Assembly: GCF_001424045.1 (NCBI RefSeq)
Contig: NZ_LMQB01000025.1
Location: forward strand, 26,010-90,009
Direction of reading: 5' to 3'
DNA length: 64,000 nucleotides
Origin: Rhizobium sp. Leaf371
GTDB lineage: Bacteria; Pseudomonadota; Alphaproteobacteria; Rhizobiales; Rhizobiaceae
Below are positions 46,553 to 55,342 of this stretch, one piece after another. The translations under genes and the position numbers were made by a program. The notes below the pieces were generated by a model. It saw nothing but the letters and a program-made list of their open reading frames with translations, ran no database searches and was not told where the DNA came from. The stretch's first letter is position 1. Every line of letters starts with the position of its first letter.

Positions 46553-47296
46553 TTACGCCTTCGGCCGGCCCGTCCACAAGGGAATGTTCAGATCGCAGGA
46601 GACCTGCGGATCGGCGGTGTATAAGGGCCGTCCTTCTGCCAGAAGCTGCTCGATGATGGTCTTGTCCATCTGCACGTGAGCCCGAGCGAGACCCGTCTGG
46701 TTGTAGGAATGTCCGGTCGAATTGGGATTGATGCCCGTGATGATGACCTGCGGCGCGCCGTGATAGAGAGCGAAGAGAACGGCATTCAGGCCGTTCGAGC
46801 ATTTGTCCTCAGTGCGCACCTCGGTATTCTTGCGGCCTGTTATTTCTTCGAATAGCGACATTCGCTCATAGCGGTCGATGATTGTGAGATCGTCATAACT
46901 GTAACCGAAGGCCTTCAGTCCATCCACCAGCCTCTGGCGCTTGTTCTTGCGCCAGAGCAGGACATAGAGGCTGCGCGTCCGCTGACCGGAGAGAACGCGG
47001 CGGACCTCCACCGCATTGGCGGAGGTACCCTCGACCTGGTTGAACATCATGAAGCTGATGTCGGGCACGTCGATCCCCCAGCCGCGTATGGCGGACTGCG
47101 AACCATTGATCGTCATGACGCTGAAATCCGCGTCCCAGCCTTCCGGCTTGTAGATCAACGGCGCGGAGCCGACCACGACCACGGGCCCCCTGAAGACATG
47201 GCTGGAGGCTGGCGGGAGAGGGCGGTTCAGCCGATATTTCAGCGACCTGTGGAGGCGCTGGCGGGTCTGCGTGAGCCATTTTTTGACGGTCGTCAT
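46553..47296 (-). CDS. Sialyltransferase-fold-like glycan protein (GT42-like), copy 1
   Basis: A 247-residue cytosolic protein. VVVVGSAPLIYKPEGWDADF looks like a nucleotide-sugar-binding first strand. After a block of charged residues comes SNGLNAVLFALYHGAPQVIITGINPNSTGHSYNQ, which resembles the SGVYMCAIALGYKEIYLxGIDF core of CMP-sialic-acid transferases. The proteins encoded at 47333-48166 and 52213-52914 share this layout. It is the second gene of a two-gene unit. The catalytic role and donor are not proven; a non-enzymatic or different-sugar function is possible. Start at 47296. Confidence 0.55.
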   Translation of the reverse strand: MTTVKKWLTQTRQRLHRSLKYRLNRPLPPASSHVFRGPVVVVGSAPLIYKPEGWDADFSVMTINGSQSAIRGWGIDVPDISFMMFNQVEGTSANAVEVRRVLSGQRTRSLYVLLWRKNKRQRLVDGLKAFGYSYDDLTIIDRYERMSLFEEITGRKNTEVRTEDKCSNGLNAVLFALYHGAPQVIITGINPNSTGHSYNQTGLARAHVQMDKTIIEQLLAEGRPLYTADPQVSCDLNIPLWTGRPKA

Positions 47297-47332
47297 CGAA
47301 GCACCTTCATGCTGCTTGCCACGCAAGGTGCG

Positions 47333-48166
47333 TCATCGCTTCTTCAGGAAGCCAGGTTTGAGGTTGCGCAGAAAAACATCGGCGGACTTCAAGATGCCCG
47401 TCAGGGAGATCAGTTTGTCCACCTGTGCATCGGTATTTCCCATGCGTTGCGAGAGGACGTCGGCAACCGTAAGAGAAATTTCGGTGGCCGGAATGTCCGG
47501 AAAACGCGCGGAAAGCTTTGCATAGGGATCGGACAGGTCCGTCTCGTGAAGGGAAAGCTTGCCGGATCTTGCAAAAACCTTGAGGCACACCTGCTCGAAA
47601 GCCCAATCGTGGATGGCCACGACACGCCATTTCTCGCTTCTCTTGCCGGAAAATCCCGCCAGCACGACCTTCAGCGGCAAGCGTTGCGCCAGCAGCCAAT
47701 AGGCAAGCGCAAAGCCCGACGTCGGAAGCTTGTCCGACGGATAGATGCCGTCGCCCAACGATGTCAGGTCGAGATGACCGGTTGCCGTGCCACCATAATC
47801 GGCCTGCGTATTGGGCGTTTCGCTGTCGGCGAGACGCATGTTCAAAATGCCGTGGAACGTTTCGGGGGCGAAGAGACCAAGCACCTGCTCGACCTCGCCG
47901 CGATAGACGATGTTTGCACCGCGCGGCTGCGCGCGGGAAACGAGCATGGATTGGCCGGCGAAGGGCTTTTGCAGAACCTTGTAGGCCTTGTTGAAAAAGA
48001 TGAAGAGGGAATCATCCGGATAGGCCCGCTTGAGCGCGGCGACATCGACCTGCTCGCTGTTGGCGACCAGAACGACCTGGGGAAAGCGTGAGAAGAACGC
48101 CCGCCAGTCCTGTTCGGTTACCAAGCCGGACGTCGTCTTGATGTCTCTATCCTCGGGAAAGTCCAT
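47333..48166 (-). CDS. Sialyltransferase-fold-like glycan protein (GT42-like), copy 2
   Basis: 277 residues. VVLVANSEQVDVAALKRAYPDD opens a Rossmann-like first half, SLFIFFNKAYKVLQ follows, and SGFALAYWLLAQRLPLKVVLAGFSG with a nearby His (VAIHDWAFEQ) parallels the second half of GT42-type sialyltransferases. It precedes copy 1 by 36 bp in the same direction, so they are probably co-transcribed. Sequence identity to copies 1 and 3 is low outside that core. Function is inferred only from layout and the surrounding glycosyltransferases. Confidence 0.5.
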   Translation of the reverse strand: MDFPEDRDIKTTSGLVTEQDWRAFFSRFPQVVLVANSEQVDVAALKRAYPDDSLFIFFNKAYKVLQKPFAGQSMLVSRAQPRGANIVYRGEVEQVLGLFAPETFHGILNMRLADSETPNTQADYGGTATGHLDLTSLGDGIYPSDKLPTSGFALAYWLLAQRLPLKVVLAGFSGKRSEKWRVVAIHDWAFEQVCLKVFARSGKLSLHETDLSDPYAKLSARFPDIPATEISLTVADVLSQRMGNTDAQVDKLISLTGILKSADVFLRNLKPGFLKKR

Positions 48167-48314
48167 AAATCATACCGCTTTCAGACGATATCCGGTGAAA
48201 CTCCGTTCATCGGAACTGACGCTGTTGAACGATGACCCGCAAAGATAGTAAGGCCATGTGAACGCGGTCGGCGTAAGGCTCGGCCCCGCTCTATCGTTAT
48301 CGGGTTCTTACAAT

Positions 48315-49259
48315 ATGTTCGGATGGAAGAGCAAACGGAGTTTCACGCGGGAGCTCGTCATAACGCCGCCAGATCCACTGGCCGGTCGTCATGGCATCTC
48401 CATCGTGGCCTGCGTCAAGAATGAAGCACCCTATATCGAGGAATGGGTCCGTTTTCACAGATCGATCGGCGTCCGCCACTTTCATATCTATGACGACGGC
48501 TCGACGGACGGCACGATGGACACGCTGCGGTCGCTTCTGTCTGCGGAATTCCTGACGATCGTTCCCTGGGTCATGCGCATGCGCGACCAGGCGACGTCGG
48601 TGGTTCTGAACGGCCAAGCCATCGCTTTCGCGCACGCTCTCCTCAATTTCGGTGGCGCATACGACTGGATGGCCTTCATCGATGTGGACGAGTTCCTCTT
48701 GCCGCGACGCGACCGAACGCTGGGGGAAGCGCTGAGGCACGCGAAGGGTTTTCCAAATATCTCGCTGCCCTGGCACATGTTCGGGCATGGTGGCCATCGG
48801 TTACGCCCCGCCGAGCCCGTCTGTCTCAGCTACACGATGCGTGTGGCCCACCCGAAACGTCAGGACGGGAATGCGAGCAACTTCAAATGCATCGTCGATC
48901 CGACGCGCGTGACAGGTGTCAGTGTCCATCGCTTCTGCACCAAGGATTTCGGCGATCGGACGTCGAACGATGCCGGCCTGGTCGCGTCCGTGCGGGATCG
49001 AAAGGCAGAGGCTTTCTTTTCGGCGCAGTATCTGCAGCTCAACCACTACTATCTGAAGTCGGAGCAGGAGCTTGCCGAGAAGGTGGCGCGCGGCTGGTCA
49101 TTCGACGACACTGCCGCAAAATATCGTCAGAAGGTCGCCGAGACCGCGCGCTCTATCGAACGCGACGTCATCGAGGATCGCGGCATGGCCATTTTCATCG
49201 CGCAGAACAAGATCGATCTCGGACAGTCCGTGATCCCCGTTGCCGGAGCAGAGACATGA
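48315..49259 (+). CDS. GT2/GT92-like glycosyltransferase (DUF23 type)
   Basis: A 314-residue glycosyltransferase. ISIVACVKNEAPYIEEWVRFHRSIGVRHFHIYDDGSTDGT is the donor-binding start, and WMAFIDVDEFLLPRR carries the DxD-type metal motif typical of Glyco_tranf_2_4/GT92 enzymes. A downstream NHYYLKS is also family-like. ATG at 48315 starts a natural N-terminus; a GTG at 48258 is possible. The stop overlaps the start of the ELM1-family gene by four bases. Confidence 0.85.
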   Translation: MFGWKSKRSFTRELVITPPDPLAGRHGISIVACVKNEAPYIEEWVRFHRSIGVRHFHIYDDGSTDGTMDTLRSLLSAEFLTIVPWVMRMRDQATSVVLNGQAIAFAHALLNFGGAYDWMAFIDVDEFLLPRRDRTLGEALRHAKGFPNISLPWHMFGHGGHRLRPAEPVCLSYTMRVAHPKRQDGNASNFKCIVDPTRVTGVSVHRFCTKDFGDRTSNDAGLVASVRDRKAEAFFSAQYLQLNHYYLKSEQELAEKVARGWSFDDTAAKYRQKVAETARSIERDVIEDRGMAIFIAQNKIDLGQSVIPVAGAET

Positions 49260-50272
49260 CCGGACATCCTGATCGTCCGAGCGGCCTTCGGCGCGCTCCC
49301 AAAGGCTGGGCTGTCACCGAGGAAAAGGCGGGTACGCTGACGCAATGCCTCGGCATCGCCAAGCAGATCGACCCAGCGCCCGTCATCAAGATCGTGACGA
49401 AGCCGCGCGGCTGGCGGAAATGGTTCAAGCCGCGGCTGTTCTCGACACGCGAACAGGAGCCCACCTTCATCGTCTCCTGCGGCTTTCGCGCGGAGGAGCC
49501 GGTTCTTGCCATCAAGAGCGCGTTCGGCGGCCGTCCGTTCGCGGTGCACCTGCAGCGACCGCGTGTTGATGGCTACGATCTCGTCTTCATTTCCCGACAT
49601 GACTGGGTGCCGGAACTGGACGGGATCGACCATGTGCGGCAGATGGTCGGCGTACCCCACCAGATCACGCCGGACAGACTGGCGGCACATGCCGGCAGCA
49701 GGTCGCAATATGCCGGTCCTGCCGACCGGGTCGCGGCCGTCTTTCTCGGCGGGTCGAATGGTGCCTATGTCTATGACGCTGCGTGTCATTTGACGATCGA
49801 AAATGCCGTGCGGGATCTCGAGGCTGCCGGTTGGAAGATCGTGATTTCCGTCTCGCGACGGTCGAGCGCGGAGACGCTGCAGGCCGCCTTGACGCTGCGG
49901 TCCGGCAATGTGACCGTCTGGGATCGGACGGGGGACAACCCCTATCTCGACTTCATGGCCGCTGCCGATGCGTTCCTGATCGCCAAGGACTCGATCACCA
50001 TGCCTTGTGAAGCGCTCGTGACGGGCAAGCCGGTCTATACGCTCGATCTCACGCACGTGCCCGGGGAGCGGCTTTTAAAGTTCGAGACCTATCATACCGA
50101 CCTCCGCGAAACCCTGAAGCTGACCAAAGCCTTCGACGGCGACCTTGCGCCCTATGTCTACGAGCCGCTGAACGAAACAGCGCGTATCGGCACCATCGTT
50201 GCGGAAGCGCTGGCCGACCGGCAGCAGAGCGGTCCGCGCGGAGTTACGGTCAGCGTGAAGCGGCAGATCTGA
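49256..50272 (+). CDS. ELM1-family (DUF1022) glycosyltransferase-like protein
   Basis: A 338-residue protein of the family that includes plant mitochondrial fission ELM1 and bacterial GT-B-like proteins. Phrases: GWAVTEEKAGTLTQCLGIAKQI, FIVSCGFRAEEPVLAIKSAFGGR, VAAVFLGGSNGAYVYD, and DSITMPCEALVTGKPVYTLDL, which resembles the donor-binding end of GT-B enzymes. Bacterial members lie in cell-surface glycan loci. It is translationally coupled to the upstream glycosyltransferase. Confidence 0.8.
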   Translation: MTGHPDRPSGLRRAPKGWAVTEEKAGTLTQCLGIAKQIDPAPVIKIVTKPRGWRKWFKPRLFSTREQEPTFIVSCGFRAEEPVLAIKSAFGGRPFAVHLQRPRVDGYDLVFISRHDWVPELDGIDHVRQMVGVPHQITPDRLAAHAGSRSQYAGPADRVAAVFLGGSNGAYVYDAACHLTIENAVRDLEAAGWKIVISVSRRSSAETLQAALTLRSGNVTVWDRTGDNPYLDFMAAADAFLIAKDSITMPCEALVTGKPVYTLDLTHVPGERLLKFETYHTDLRETLKLTKAFDGDLAPYVYEPLNETARIGTIVAEALADRQQSGPRGVTVSVKRQI

Positions 50273-50303
50273 GCGCACGCCGTTTCGCCCGGCTCTGGTT
50301 TGC

Positions 50304-51143
50304 CTATTCCCGCCAATGGTCGCCGACCCAAAGCGTCGGCTTGATGTAGTGACGCAGGTCGCTGAAGACGGAATGTCTGCGTTCTCGGCCGGTGATCACG
50401 TTCATGAAATAGGTTGCGGGCGCCGTTGCGACCTGCTTGCCTCCGTATTTTCCTTCCAAGGCATGCTGGGGCAGCAGGCCACGCGGAAAGATGACGACGC
50501 GGGCCGACTTCGGCAGCTTGGGCGGCAAGAAATAGTTCAGCGGAAAGGGCCGGCGGCAATCCTGGCGGAAATGCAGAACCCAGCGTCTGGGATAGAATTT
50601 AACGCCACCCGGTGCGTTCTTTGTGACGAAGCGCTGCTCGTACCGATACTTGTCCGCAACCTTTTGTGGATCGGCACGAAATTTCTCCTGGATCGGCACC
50701 AGCTTGCCGACGGGAAAACGAAACAGCGACGTTTGACCCAGGCGTTCGAACGGCGTGGTCTGGTTTTTGGCCATGACCACATCGTCCGGTTCGCCGACGG
50801 TGAAGAAGTCGTCGAGCGACGAGACGATCACCAGATCGAGATCCAGAAACAGCACGGTGCCTTTGAGTTTCCCCAGCGTGGCGCCCCAAAGACGCGCCTT
50901 CGGCCAGATCCCGCGGGAATTGACCGGCATCACCACATCGAGTTCGGGAAGATCCTCGCACAAGACCTCCGGCCGGATGCCGTCACGGTTGTCGGTGAAA
51001 CATGTGAACGTGAAGGGCGGCGTAATATTCCGCTGCACCATGGCGTAGAGCCTGTTGATGAAGGGAGGGCCGTATTTCGTGCCCCAATTGATGCAGATGA
51101 TCTGCTTCACGCCACCGCTTGCGTCTAATATTTTCGACATCAT
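50304..51143 (-). CDS. DxD glycosyltransferase (GT8-like)
   Basis: A 279-residue GT-A-type transferase. IICINWGTKYGPPFINRLYAMV begins the donor fold, and TVLFLDLDLVIVSSLDDFF carries the DxD metal/UDP-sugar motif. WVLHFRQDCRRPFP is a likely acceptor loop. It has no signal or membrane segment. The donor and acceptor are unknown. The gene converges with the ELM1-family gene and continues the glycan cluster. Confidence 0.8.
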   Translation of the reverse strand: MMSKILDASGGVKQIICINWGTKYGPPFINRLYAMVQRNITPPFTFTCFTDNRDGIRPEVLCEDLPELDVVMPVNSRGIWPKARLWGATLGKLKGTVLFLDLDLVIVSSLDDFFTVGEPDDVVMAKNQTTPFERLGQTSLFRFPVGKLVPIQEKFRADPQKVADKYRYEQRFVTKNAPGGVKFYPRRWVLHFRQDCRRPFPLNYFLPPKLPKSARVVIFPRGLLPQHALEGKYGGKQVATAPATYFMNVITGRERRHSVFSDLRHYIKPTLWVGDHWRE

Positions 51144-51310
51144 GTTTCGGCCCCTTACGGCGCTCGCCCTTACGGGTCTCAGAGCAGCTCACGCTCCACT
51201 CCCTACAACAATTGTACTCTCGCTTTAAGGGGGAAGATGAACGCACGAGGCATCGGCAGCCAGACCGAGACACGCGGCAAGCCGCAATCGCGGCTGCCGC
51301 GTGGGGCCGA

Positions 51311-51994
51311 TCAGCGCTGCTGGACGTGGAGCATGCGCTCGCGCGTGGCGAACCACTCTTCCGAATAGTCGTCATTCTTGTATTCTTCGAAATACGGGCC
51401 ACCGTCCGTGAAATGCACGAGGGATGCATCCTCACTGCGCTCGTATTCATTGACCAACCAGTTCCAGGCTGGCGGCAATTCGCCGATAAGCTCTTCCGAT
51501 TCCAGCCATTTGAACTGGTGAAGCTCCAGACCCGTTGCCGTGTTGACGTAGTCAAGGTCGAGCTTGCGGCACTTGGCGTTGTTGAACAGGATCACGCTCG
51601 ACCAGTTCTTCTTCTCGTACTTCGTCTGGACCTGACCGAGGAACTTCGTTTCGACCTTCGGAACATAGTTGTGCTTGACGCACATGGCTGCGTAACGATC
51701 TTCTTTCACCTCCCACAGCTTGGCGATGTCGGTGCGCATGAGCATGTCGCAATCGGCAAAGAGCGACCAGCCTTCGTAATTGCTTAGGTAAGGCACGAGG
51801 AAGCGCGAGAAAGAAAATTCCGTCGACTGCAGCGCATTGCGCTCGCGTGTGAAGATGTTGCTGACATTGCTCAGCACGATCGGCGTAAATTTGACGGGGA
51901 TGGAGCTCTTCTCAAGAATGCTCTGGCAAAGAACGTGATACGCGGCGACTTCCTTGGTATCGAAACCGATGAAGACATTGGCAATTTCGGTCAT
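51311..51994 (-). CDS. DxD glycosyltransferase (GT8-like)
   Basis: A 227-residue protein. VFIGFDTKEVAAYHVLCQSIL is the strand that precedes the donor site in GT8-like enzymes, and SLFADCDMLMRTDI contains a DCD metal motif. A tail rich in acidic and aromatic residues (HFTDGGPYFEEYKNDDYSEEW) may form the acceptor site. ATG at 51994 follows GAGAGAG. Same strand as the neighbouring DxD transferase, with a 167-bp gap. It resembles a sugar transferase acting on surface polysaccharide. Confidence 0.78.
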   Translation of the reverse strand: MTEIANVFIGFDTKEVAAYHVLCQSILEKSSIPVKFTPIVLSNVSNIFTRERNALQSTEFSFSRFLVPYLSNYEGWSLFADCDMLMRTDIAKLWEVKEDRYAAMCVKHNYVPKVETKFLGQVQTKYEKKNWSSVILFNNAKCRKLDLDYVNTATGLELHQFKWLESEELIGELPPAWNWLVNEYERSEDASLVHFTDGGPYFEEYKNDDYSEEWFATRERMLHVQQR

Positions 51995-52212
51995 ATCTCT
52001 CTCATTCCTCAGGTGCGTTTCCCATCGCTGCGGGGCGCGTCGTCTGGTCGATGCCGGCGGGTCCCATGGCGCAATCTCATGCAGGCCGCTCGTCCCCTTG
52101 AGGAATCCGCCGCGCGACATGGTTCGTCGTGGCTATCTTTATCGGATATCAGCGGTTTTCGTAAGCTGCAACCCTATGAAGGATCACGACAGCGCAACGG
52201 TCCGGCACGGTT

Positions 52213-52914
52213 TCAGGCTTCGCGATCGGTCATGGACGCGTCTCGAATGTCTTCGAGGCGCGAAACGTGGCGGATGCCGATGGACGCAGACAAACCCTCT
52301 TCCGTCGTGAAGACATCGGGGCGCTCCCGGAGTTTCGACAGGACATACGCGTCTTCGGCAATCTGGCGCCGCGTGTTGCCATTCTCGTTGTAGGAGTGGC
52401 CCATGACGGTGAGCGAGAAGCCCGCCAGCGTGACGGAAGGCACGCCCATGAAGAGCGCGTAGCAAAGGGCCGCGACGCCATTCGTGACGTGGCCGGTTTC
52501 GCCGATGTCCTTTGGCATGCCGCCGCACATGTGCTCGACGATCGCCTCACGCTCCTCCTTGGTGGCACGCATGAGGCTTCGGTAGCGAACACTGGGTTTC
52601 ATGAGTAACTTCAGGTGCATGACCCAGAGCGGACGGGTATGGAGCCATAGAAGGCCGCGCGTGCGAACATCGGGATGTTCCTCCCAGGACTTCTTGCGCT
52701 TTCGAAACGTCAGGTCCGCCGCGGGGAGCCCGAGCATGTTGGCCGTCTTGCCGGCATTGTTCACGTCCATTCGGGCGCAGTGCGCGACGATGTCAGACGG
52801 CAGCGTCGGGTTGGGTGCGGACCCCAGCACGAGCCATGGCCGATCGAGAATCTCGAGCTTCGCAAGCCACCGGCGGTGGGTCTCTCTCAATGCCTGCAAC
52901 TCTTGCTTCTTCAT
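52213..52914 (-). CDS. Sialyltransferase-fold-like glycan protein (GT42-like), copy 3
   Basis: 233 residues. WLVLGSAPNPTLPSDI begins the fold, and TNGVAALCYALFMGVPSVTLAGFSLTVMGHSYNENG closely parallels copy 1 (GLNAVLFALYHGAPQVIITGINPNSTGHSYNQ). The shared GHSYN is likely a catalytic or ligand-binding block. Start at 52914. The function is unassigned, but it belongs to the same family as copy 1 and lies in the same glycan cluster. Confidence 0.55.
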   Translation of the reverse strand: MKKQELQALRETHRRWLAKLEILDRPWLVLGSAPNPTLPSDIVAHCARMDVNNAGKTANMLGLPAADLTFRKRKKSWEEHPDVRTRGLLWLHTRPLWVMHLKLLMKPSVRYRSLMRATKEEREAIVEHMCGGMPKDIGETGHVTNGVAALCYALFMGVPSVTLAGFSLTVMGHSYNENGNTRRQIAEDAYVLSKLRERPDVFTTEEGLSASIGIRHVSRLEDIRDASMTDREA

Positions 52915-53194
52915 CTCGCCGTCCCGGGAAGCGGTGAACCGTCCGACGGGCACCACGATAAAGTCTCATTTTACGGCTTTTCCCTCTGCGGGCGTCGGCC
53001 GGATCTGTCGTGAGTAACGCACAGATAGGACCGATATGCCCCGGACAGGTCAGGATGTCATGCCGTTTTTGTAAGCGAGTAGCGACAACAGGGCGTCCGA
53101 GAGCTAATCGAAGGACTGCGGTCTCAGCGAGAACCGCTTTTTTACTTTCTTCTGCACAAGACGACGTACAGAGTCTGGGATAGGGAATCAGCCC

Positions 53195-55288
53195 ATGGCC
53201 GCTTCGGCTGGATCGAAACATGTCATAGGCGCGAAGCATATCGATTATCGCCCCGACCTCGATGGTTTGCGTGCGCTTGCCATTCTGCCGGTTCTTCTTT
53301 TCCATGCCGATGTCGCGCTGTTCCGCGGTGGCTTCGTCGGGGTCGATGTGTTCTTCGTCCTCTCGGGCTACTTCATGGCGAAGATCATCCTGTCGGATCT
53401 CGAGGCGGGAACATTCTCCTTTCCAGCCTTCTATATCCGCCGAATCCGGCGGATCATTCCCGCGCTGTTCGCGATGATGGCAATCACGGCCGTCTTTGCC
53501 TGGTTCCGTCTGATGCCGCAGGAGTTCCGCTATTTCGGCGACAGCGTGCGAGCCGCCGCACTGTTCTCGGCCAATGTTCTCTTCCGCCAGGAAAGTGGCT
53601 ATTTCGACATTTCGGCCGAAATGAAGCCGCTGCTGCACACATGGTCCCTGTCCATGGAGGAGCAGTTCTACATCCTGTTTCCGATCTCGCTGTTCCTCGC
53701 CTTCACCTTCGCCCGGCGGTTCATCCTGCACATCACGGGTGGTCTCATCCTGATCTCGTTCGGTGCCTGCCTTTGGGCGACGAGCCATTCCCCGGAAAAG
53801 GCGTTCTTCCTTCTGCATTTCCGCGTCTGGGAATTGTTGATCGGTGCACTGGTCGCCTTCGCACCACGGCCGAACTACAGCGAGCGGGTGGCGGCTCTCC
53901 TCAGCACCGTGGGCCTTTCGGCGATCCTGGCCGCGATCTTCCTCTATTCCTCCGCGACGCCTTTTCCCGGGCCTTTTGCTGCTGTTCCGGTGCTGGGCGC
54001 AGCCCTCGTGATCCATGCCCGGTCAACGCGCTGGTTTCCCGCCCGCTTCCTCACCCATGGCGCGTCTCTCTTCATCGGCCGCATCTCCTATTCGCTCTAT
54101 CTCTGGCACTGGCCGATCATCGTGTTTTATCGCTACGAGACCGGCCACCACCTGACACTCACCGACAGTCTGATGGTCGTCGTCCTGTCCTTCATTTGTG
54201 CAACGCTGTCGTGGCGGTTCATCGAGCAGCCTGCCCGCACCGCCGCAGTCTTCCGGTCGCGCGGTCTCGTCCTGTCGCTGCTGGGAACGACAATGGCCGC
54301 GGCCGCGACGTTCGGCTTCGTCGTGACACGGTATGAGGGTATTCCTGAGCGCCTGCCTGCTGATGTCTATTCGATCTATTCTGCGACTTATGACCAGAGC
54401 CCCTTCTTTGCACCGAACTGCTTCACCGATACCGATGGTCAGGGATTGCAGACGCAAGCCATCCGGGACGGTGCTGTCTGCCCGATGGGCGCTGCCGCGA
54501 CAGGGGCGCCGCGCTTCATTGTCTGGGGGGACTCTCATGCGGCGGCAATAGCGCCGGCCATCGATGCAGCCGCGCGCAAGGCAGGCATCTCCGGTCTTTT
54601 CGTTGCGCGGGCCTCCTGTCCGCCTCTCCCTGACGCTGTCTTCGGGCCAGAGCGCGTCGTCAATCGCTGCCGTGAGACCTTGGCGGCGACTTTCGGCCTG
54701 ATCGAGCAGAAAAAGATCCCCTATGTCTTCATGGTCGGTTACTGGCCGAAATATGTTCACCGTACCGAACTGCCCGGGGAAGGCGTCTTCTTCAACACAT
54801 CCGAACCGCTGTCTCTACCTGACTGGTCGGCGCCGGTTCGCGACAGCCTGAAGGCGACCATCGATGCGTTTGCGCAGCAGGGCACGCGAGCGATCCTTGT
54901 TCAGGATGTACCCGAAATGGGCGTGAAGGTGCCGGAAGCGCTGGCGCGTGCGAAAATGACCGACGAAAATGTCGATTTCAGCCTGCCCCTCAGCTACACG
55001 CTGCAGCGGCAGAGGCTGGCGCGCGACATGCTGTTCGGGCTTGCGCGGGAAACGGGATCTTCGATTGTCGATCCTTTCGCGTTGCTCTGCGACGCGACGC
55101 GATGCCATCCGGTTGCCAATGGCGGCATCCTCTATCGCGACAGCGATCATCTCTCCCTGACCGGCGCGAGATTCCTGTCGCCACTCTTCGACGAGACGAT
55201 GGCGATGATCGCCAAACCGCCGGGCGAGACATCTCAGCCTTCGGGGGATCGCTGGAGCATGGCGGTGCCGGAGACGCAGCGCCGATGA
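53195..55288 (+). CDS. Acyltransferase-3 protein with SGNH domain (OafA-like)
   Basis: A 697-residue membrane protein. Residues 15-about 350 form the Acyl_transf_3 module with about ten helices (YRPDLDGLRALAILPVLLFH, FFVLSGYFM, LLHTWSLSMEEQFY). The C-terminal part is an SGNH/GDSL-like domain with VWGDSHAA (nucleophile Ser) and DSDHLSLTG (catalytic His). This two-part design O-acetylates surface polysaccharides, taking acetyl groups through the membrane and placing them outside. The cluster around it suggests that a glycan assembled nearby is the acceptor. Confidence 0.9.
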   Translation: MAASAGSKHVIGAKHIDYRPDLDGLRALAILPVLLFHADVALFRGGFVGVDVFFVLSGYFMAKIILSDLEAGTFSFPAFYIRRIRRIIPALFAMMAITAVFAWFRLMPQEFRYFGDSVRAAALFSANVLFRQESGYFDISAEMKPLLHTWSLSMEEQFYILFPISLFLAFTFARRFILHITGGLILISFGACLWATSHSPEKAFFLLHFRVWELLIGALVAFAPRPNYSERVAALLSTVGLSAILAAIFLYSSATPFPGPFAAVPVLGAALVIHARSTRWFPARFLTHGASLFIGRISYSLYLWHWPIIVFYRYETGHHLTLTDSLMVVVLSFICATLSWRFIEQPARTAAVFRSRGLVLSLLGTTMAAAATFGFVVTRYEGIPERLPADVYSIYSATYDQSPFFAPNCFTDTDGQGLQTQAIRDGAVCPMGAAATGAPRFIVWGDSHAAAIAPAIDAAARKAGISGLFVARASCPPLPDAVFGPERVVNRCRETLAATFGLIEQKKIPYVFMVGYWPKYVHRTELPGEGVFFNTSEPLSLPDWSAPVRDSLKATIDAFAQQGTRAILVQDVPEMGVKVPEALARAKMTDENVDFSLPLSYTLQRQRLARDMLFGLARETGSSIVDPFALLCDATRCHPVANGGILYRDSDHLSLTGARFLSPLFDETMAMIAKPPGETSQPSGDRWSMAVPETQRR

Positions 55289-55342
55289 AGATAGAAGCGT
55301 TTTACAAGCCGGTTCGCCGGCAGACCCTGGAGGATCTGCCGA

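Noticed and set aside
48887-49255. In-frame upstream extension of the ELM1-family gene
   Set aside because: It overlaps the GT92-like gene in another frame and reads as basic low-complexity sequence; the ATGA overlap at 49256 is the natural start.
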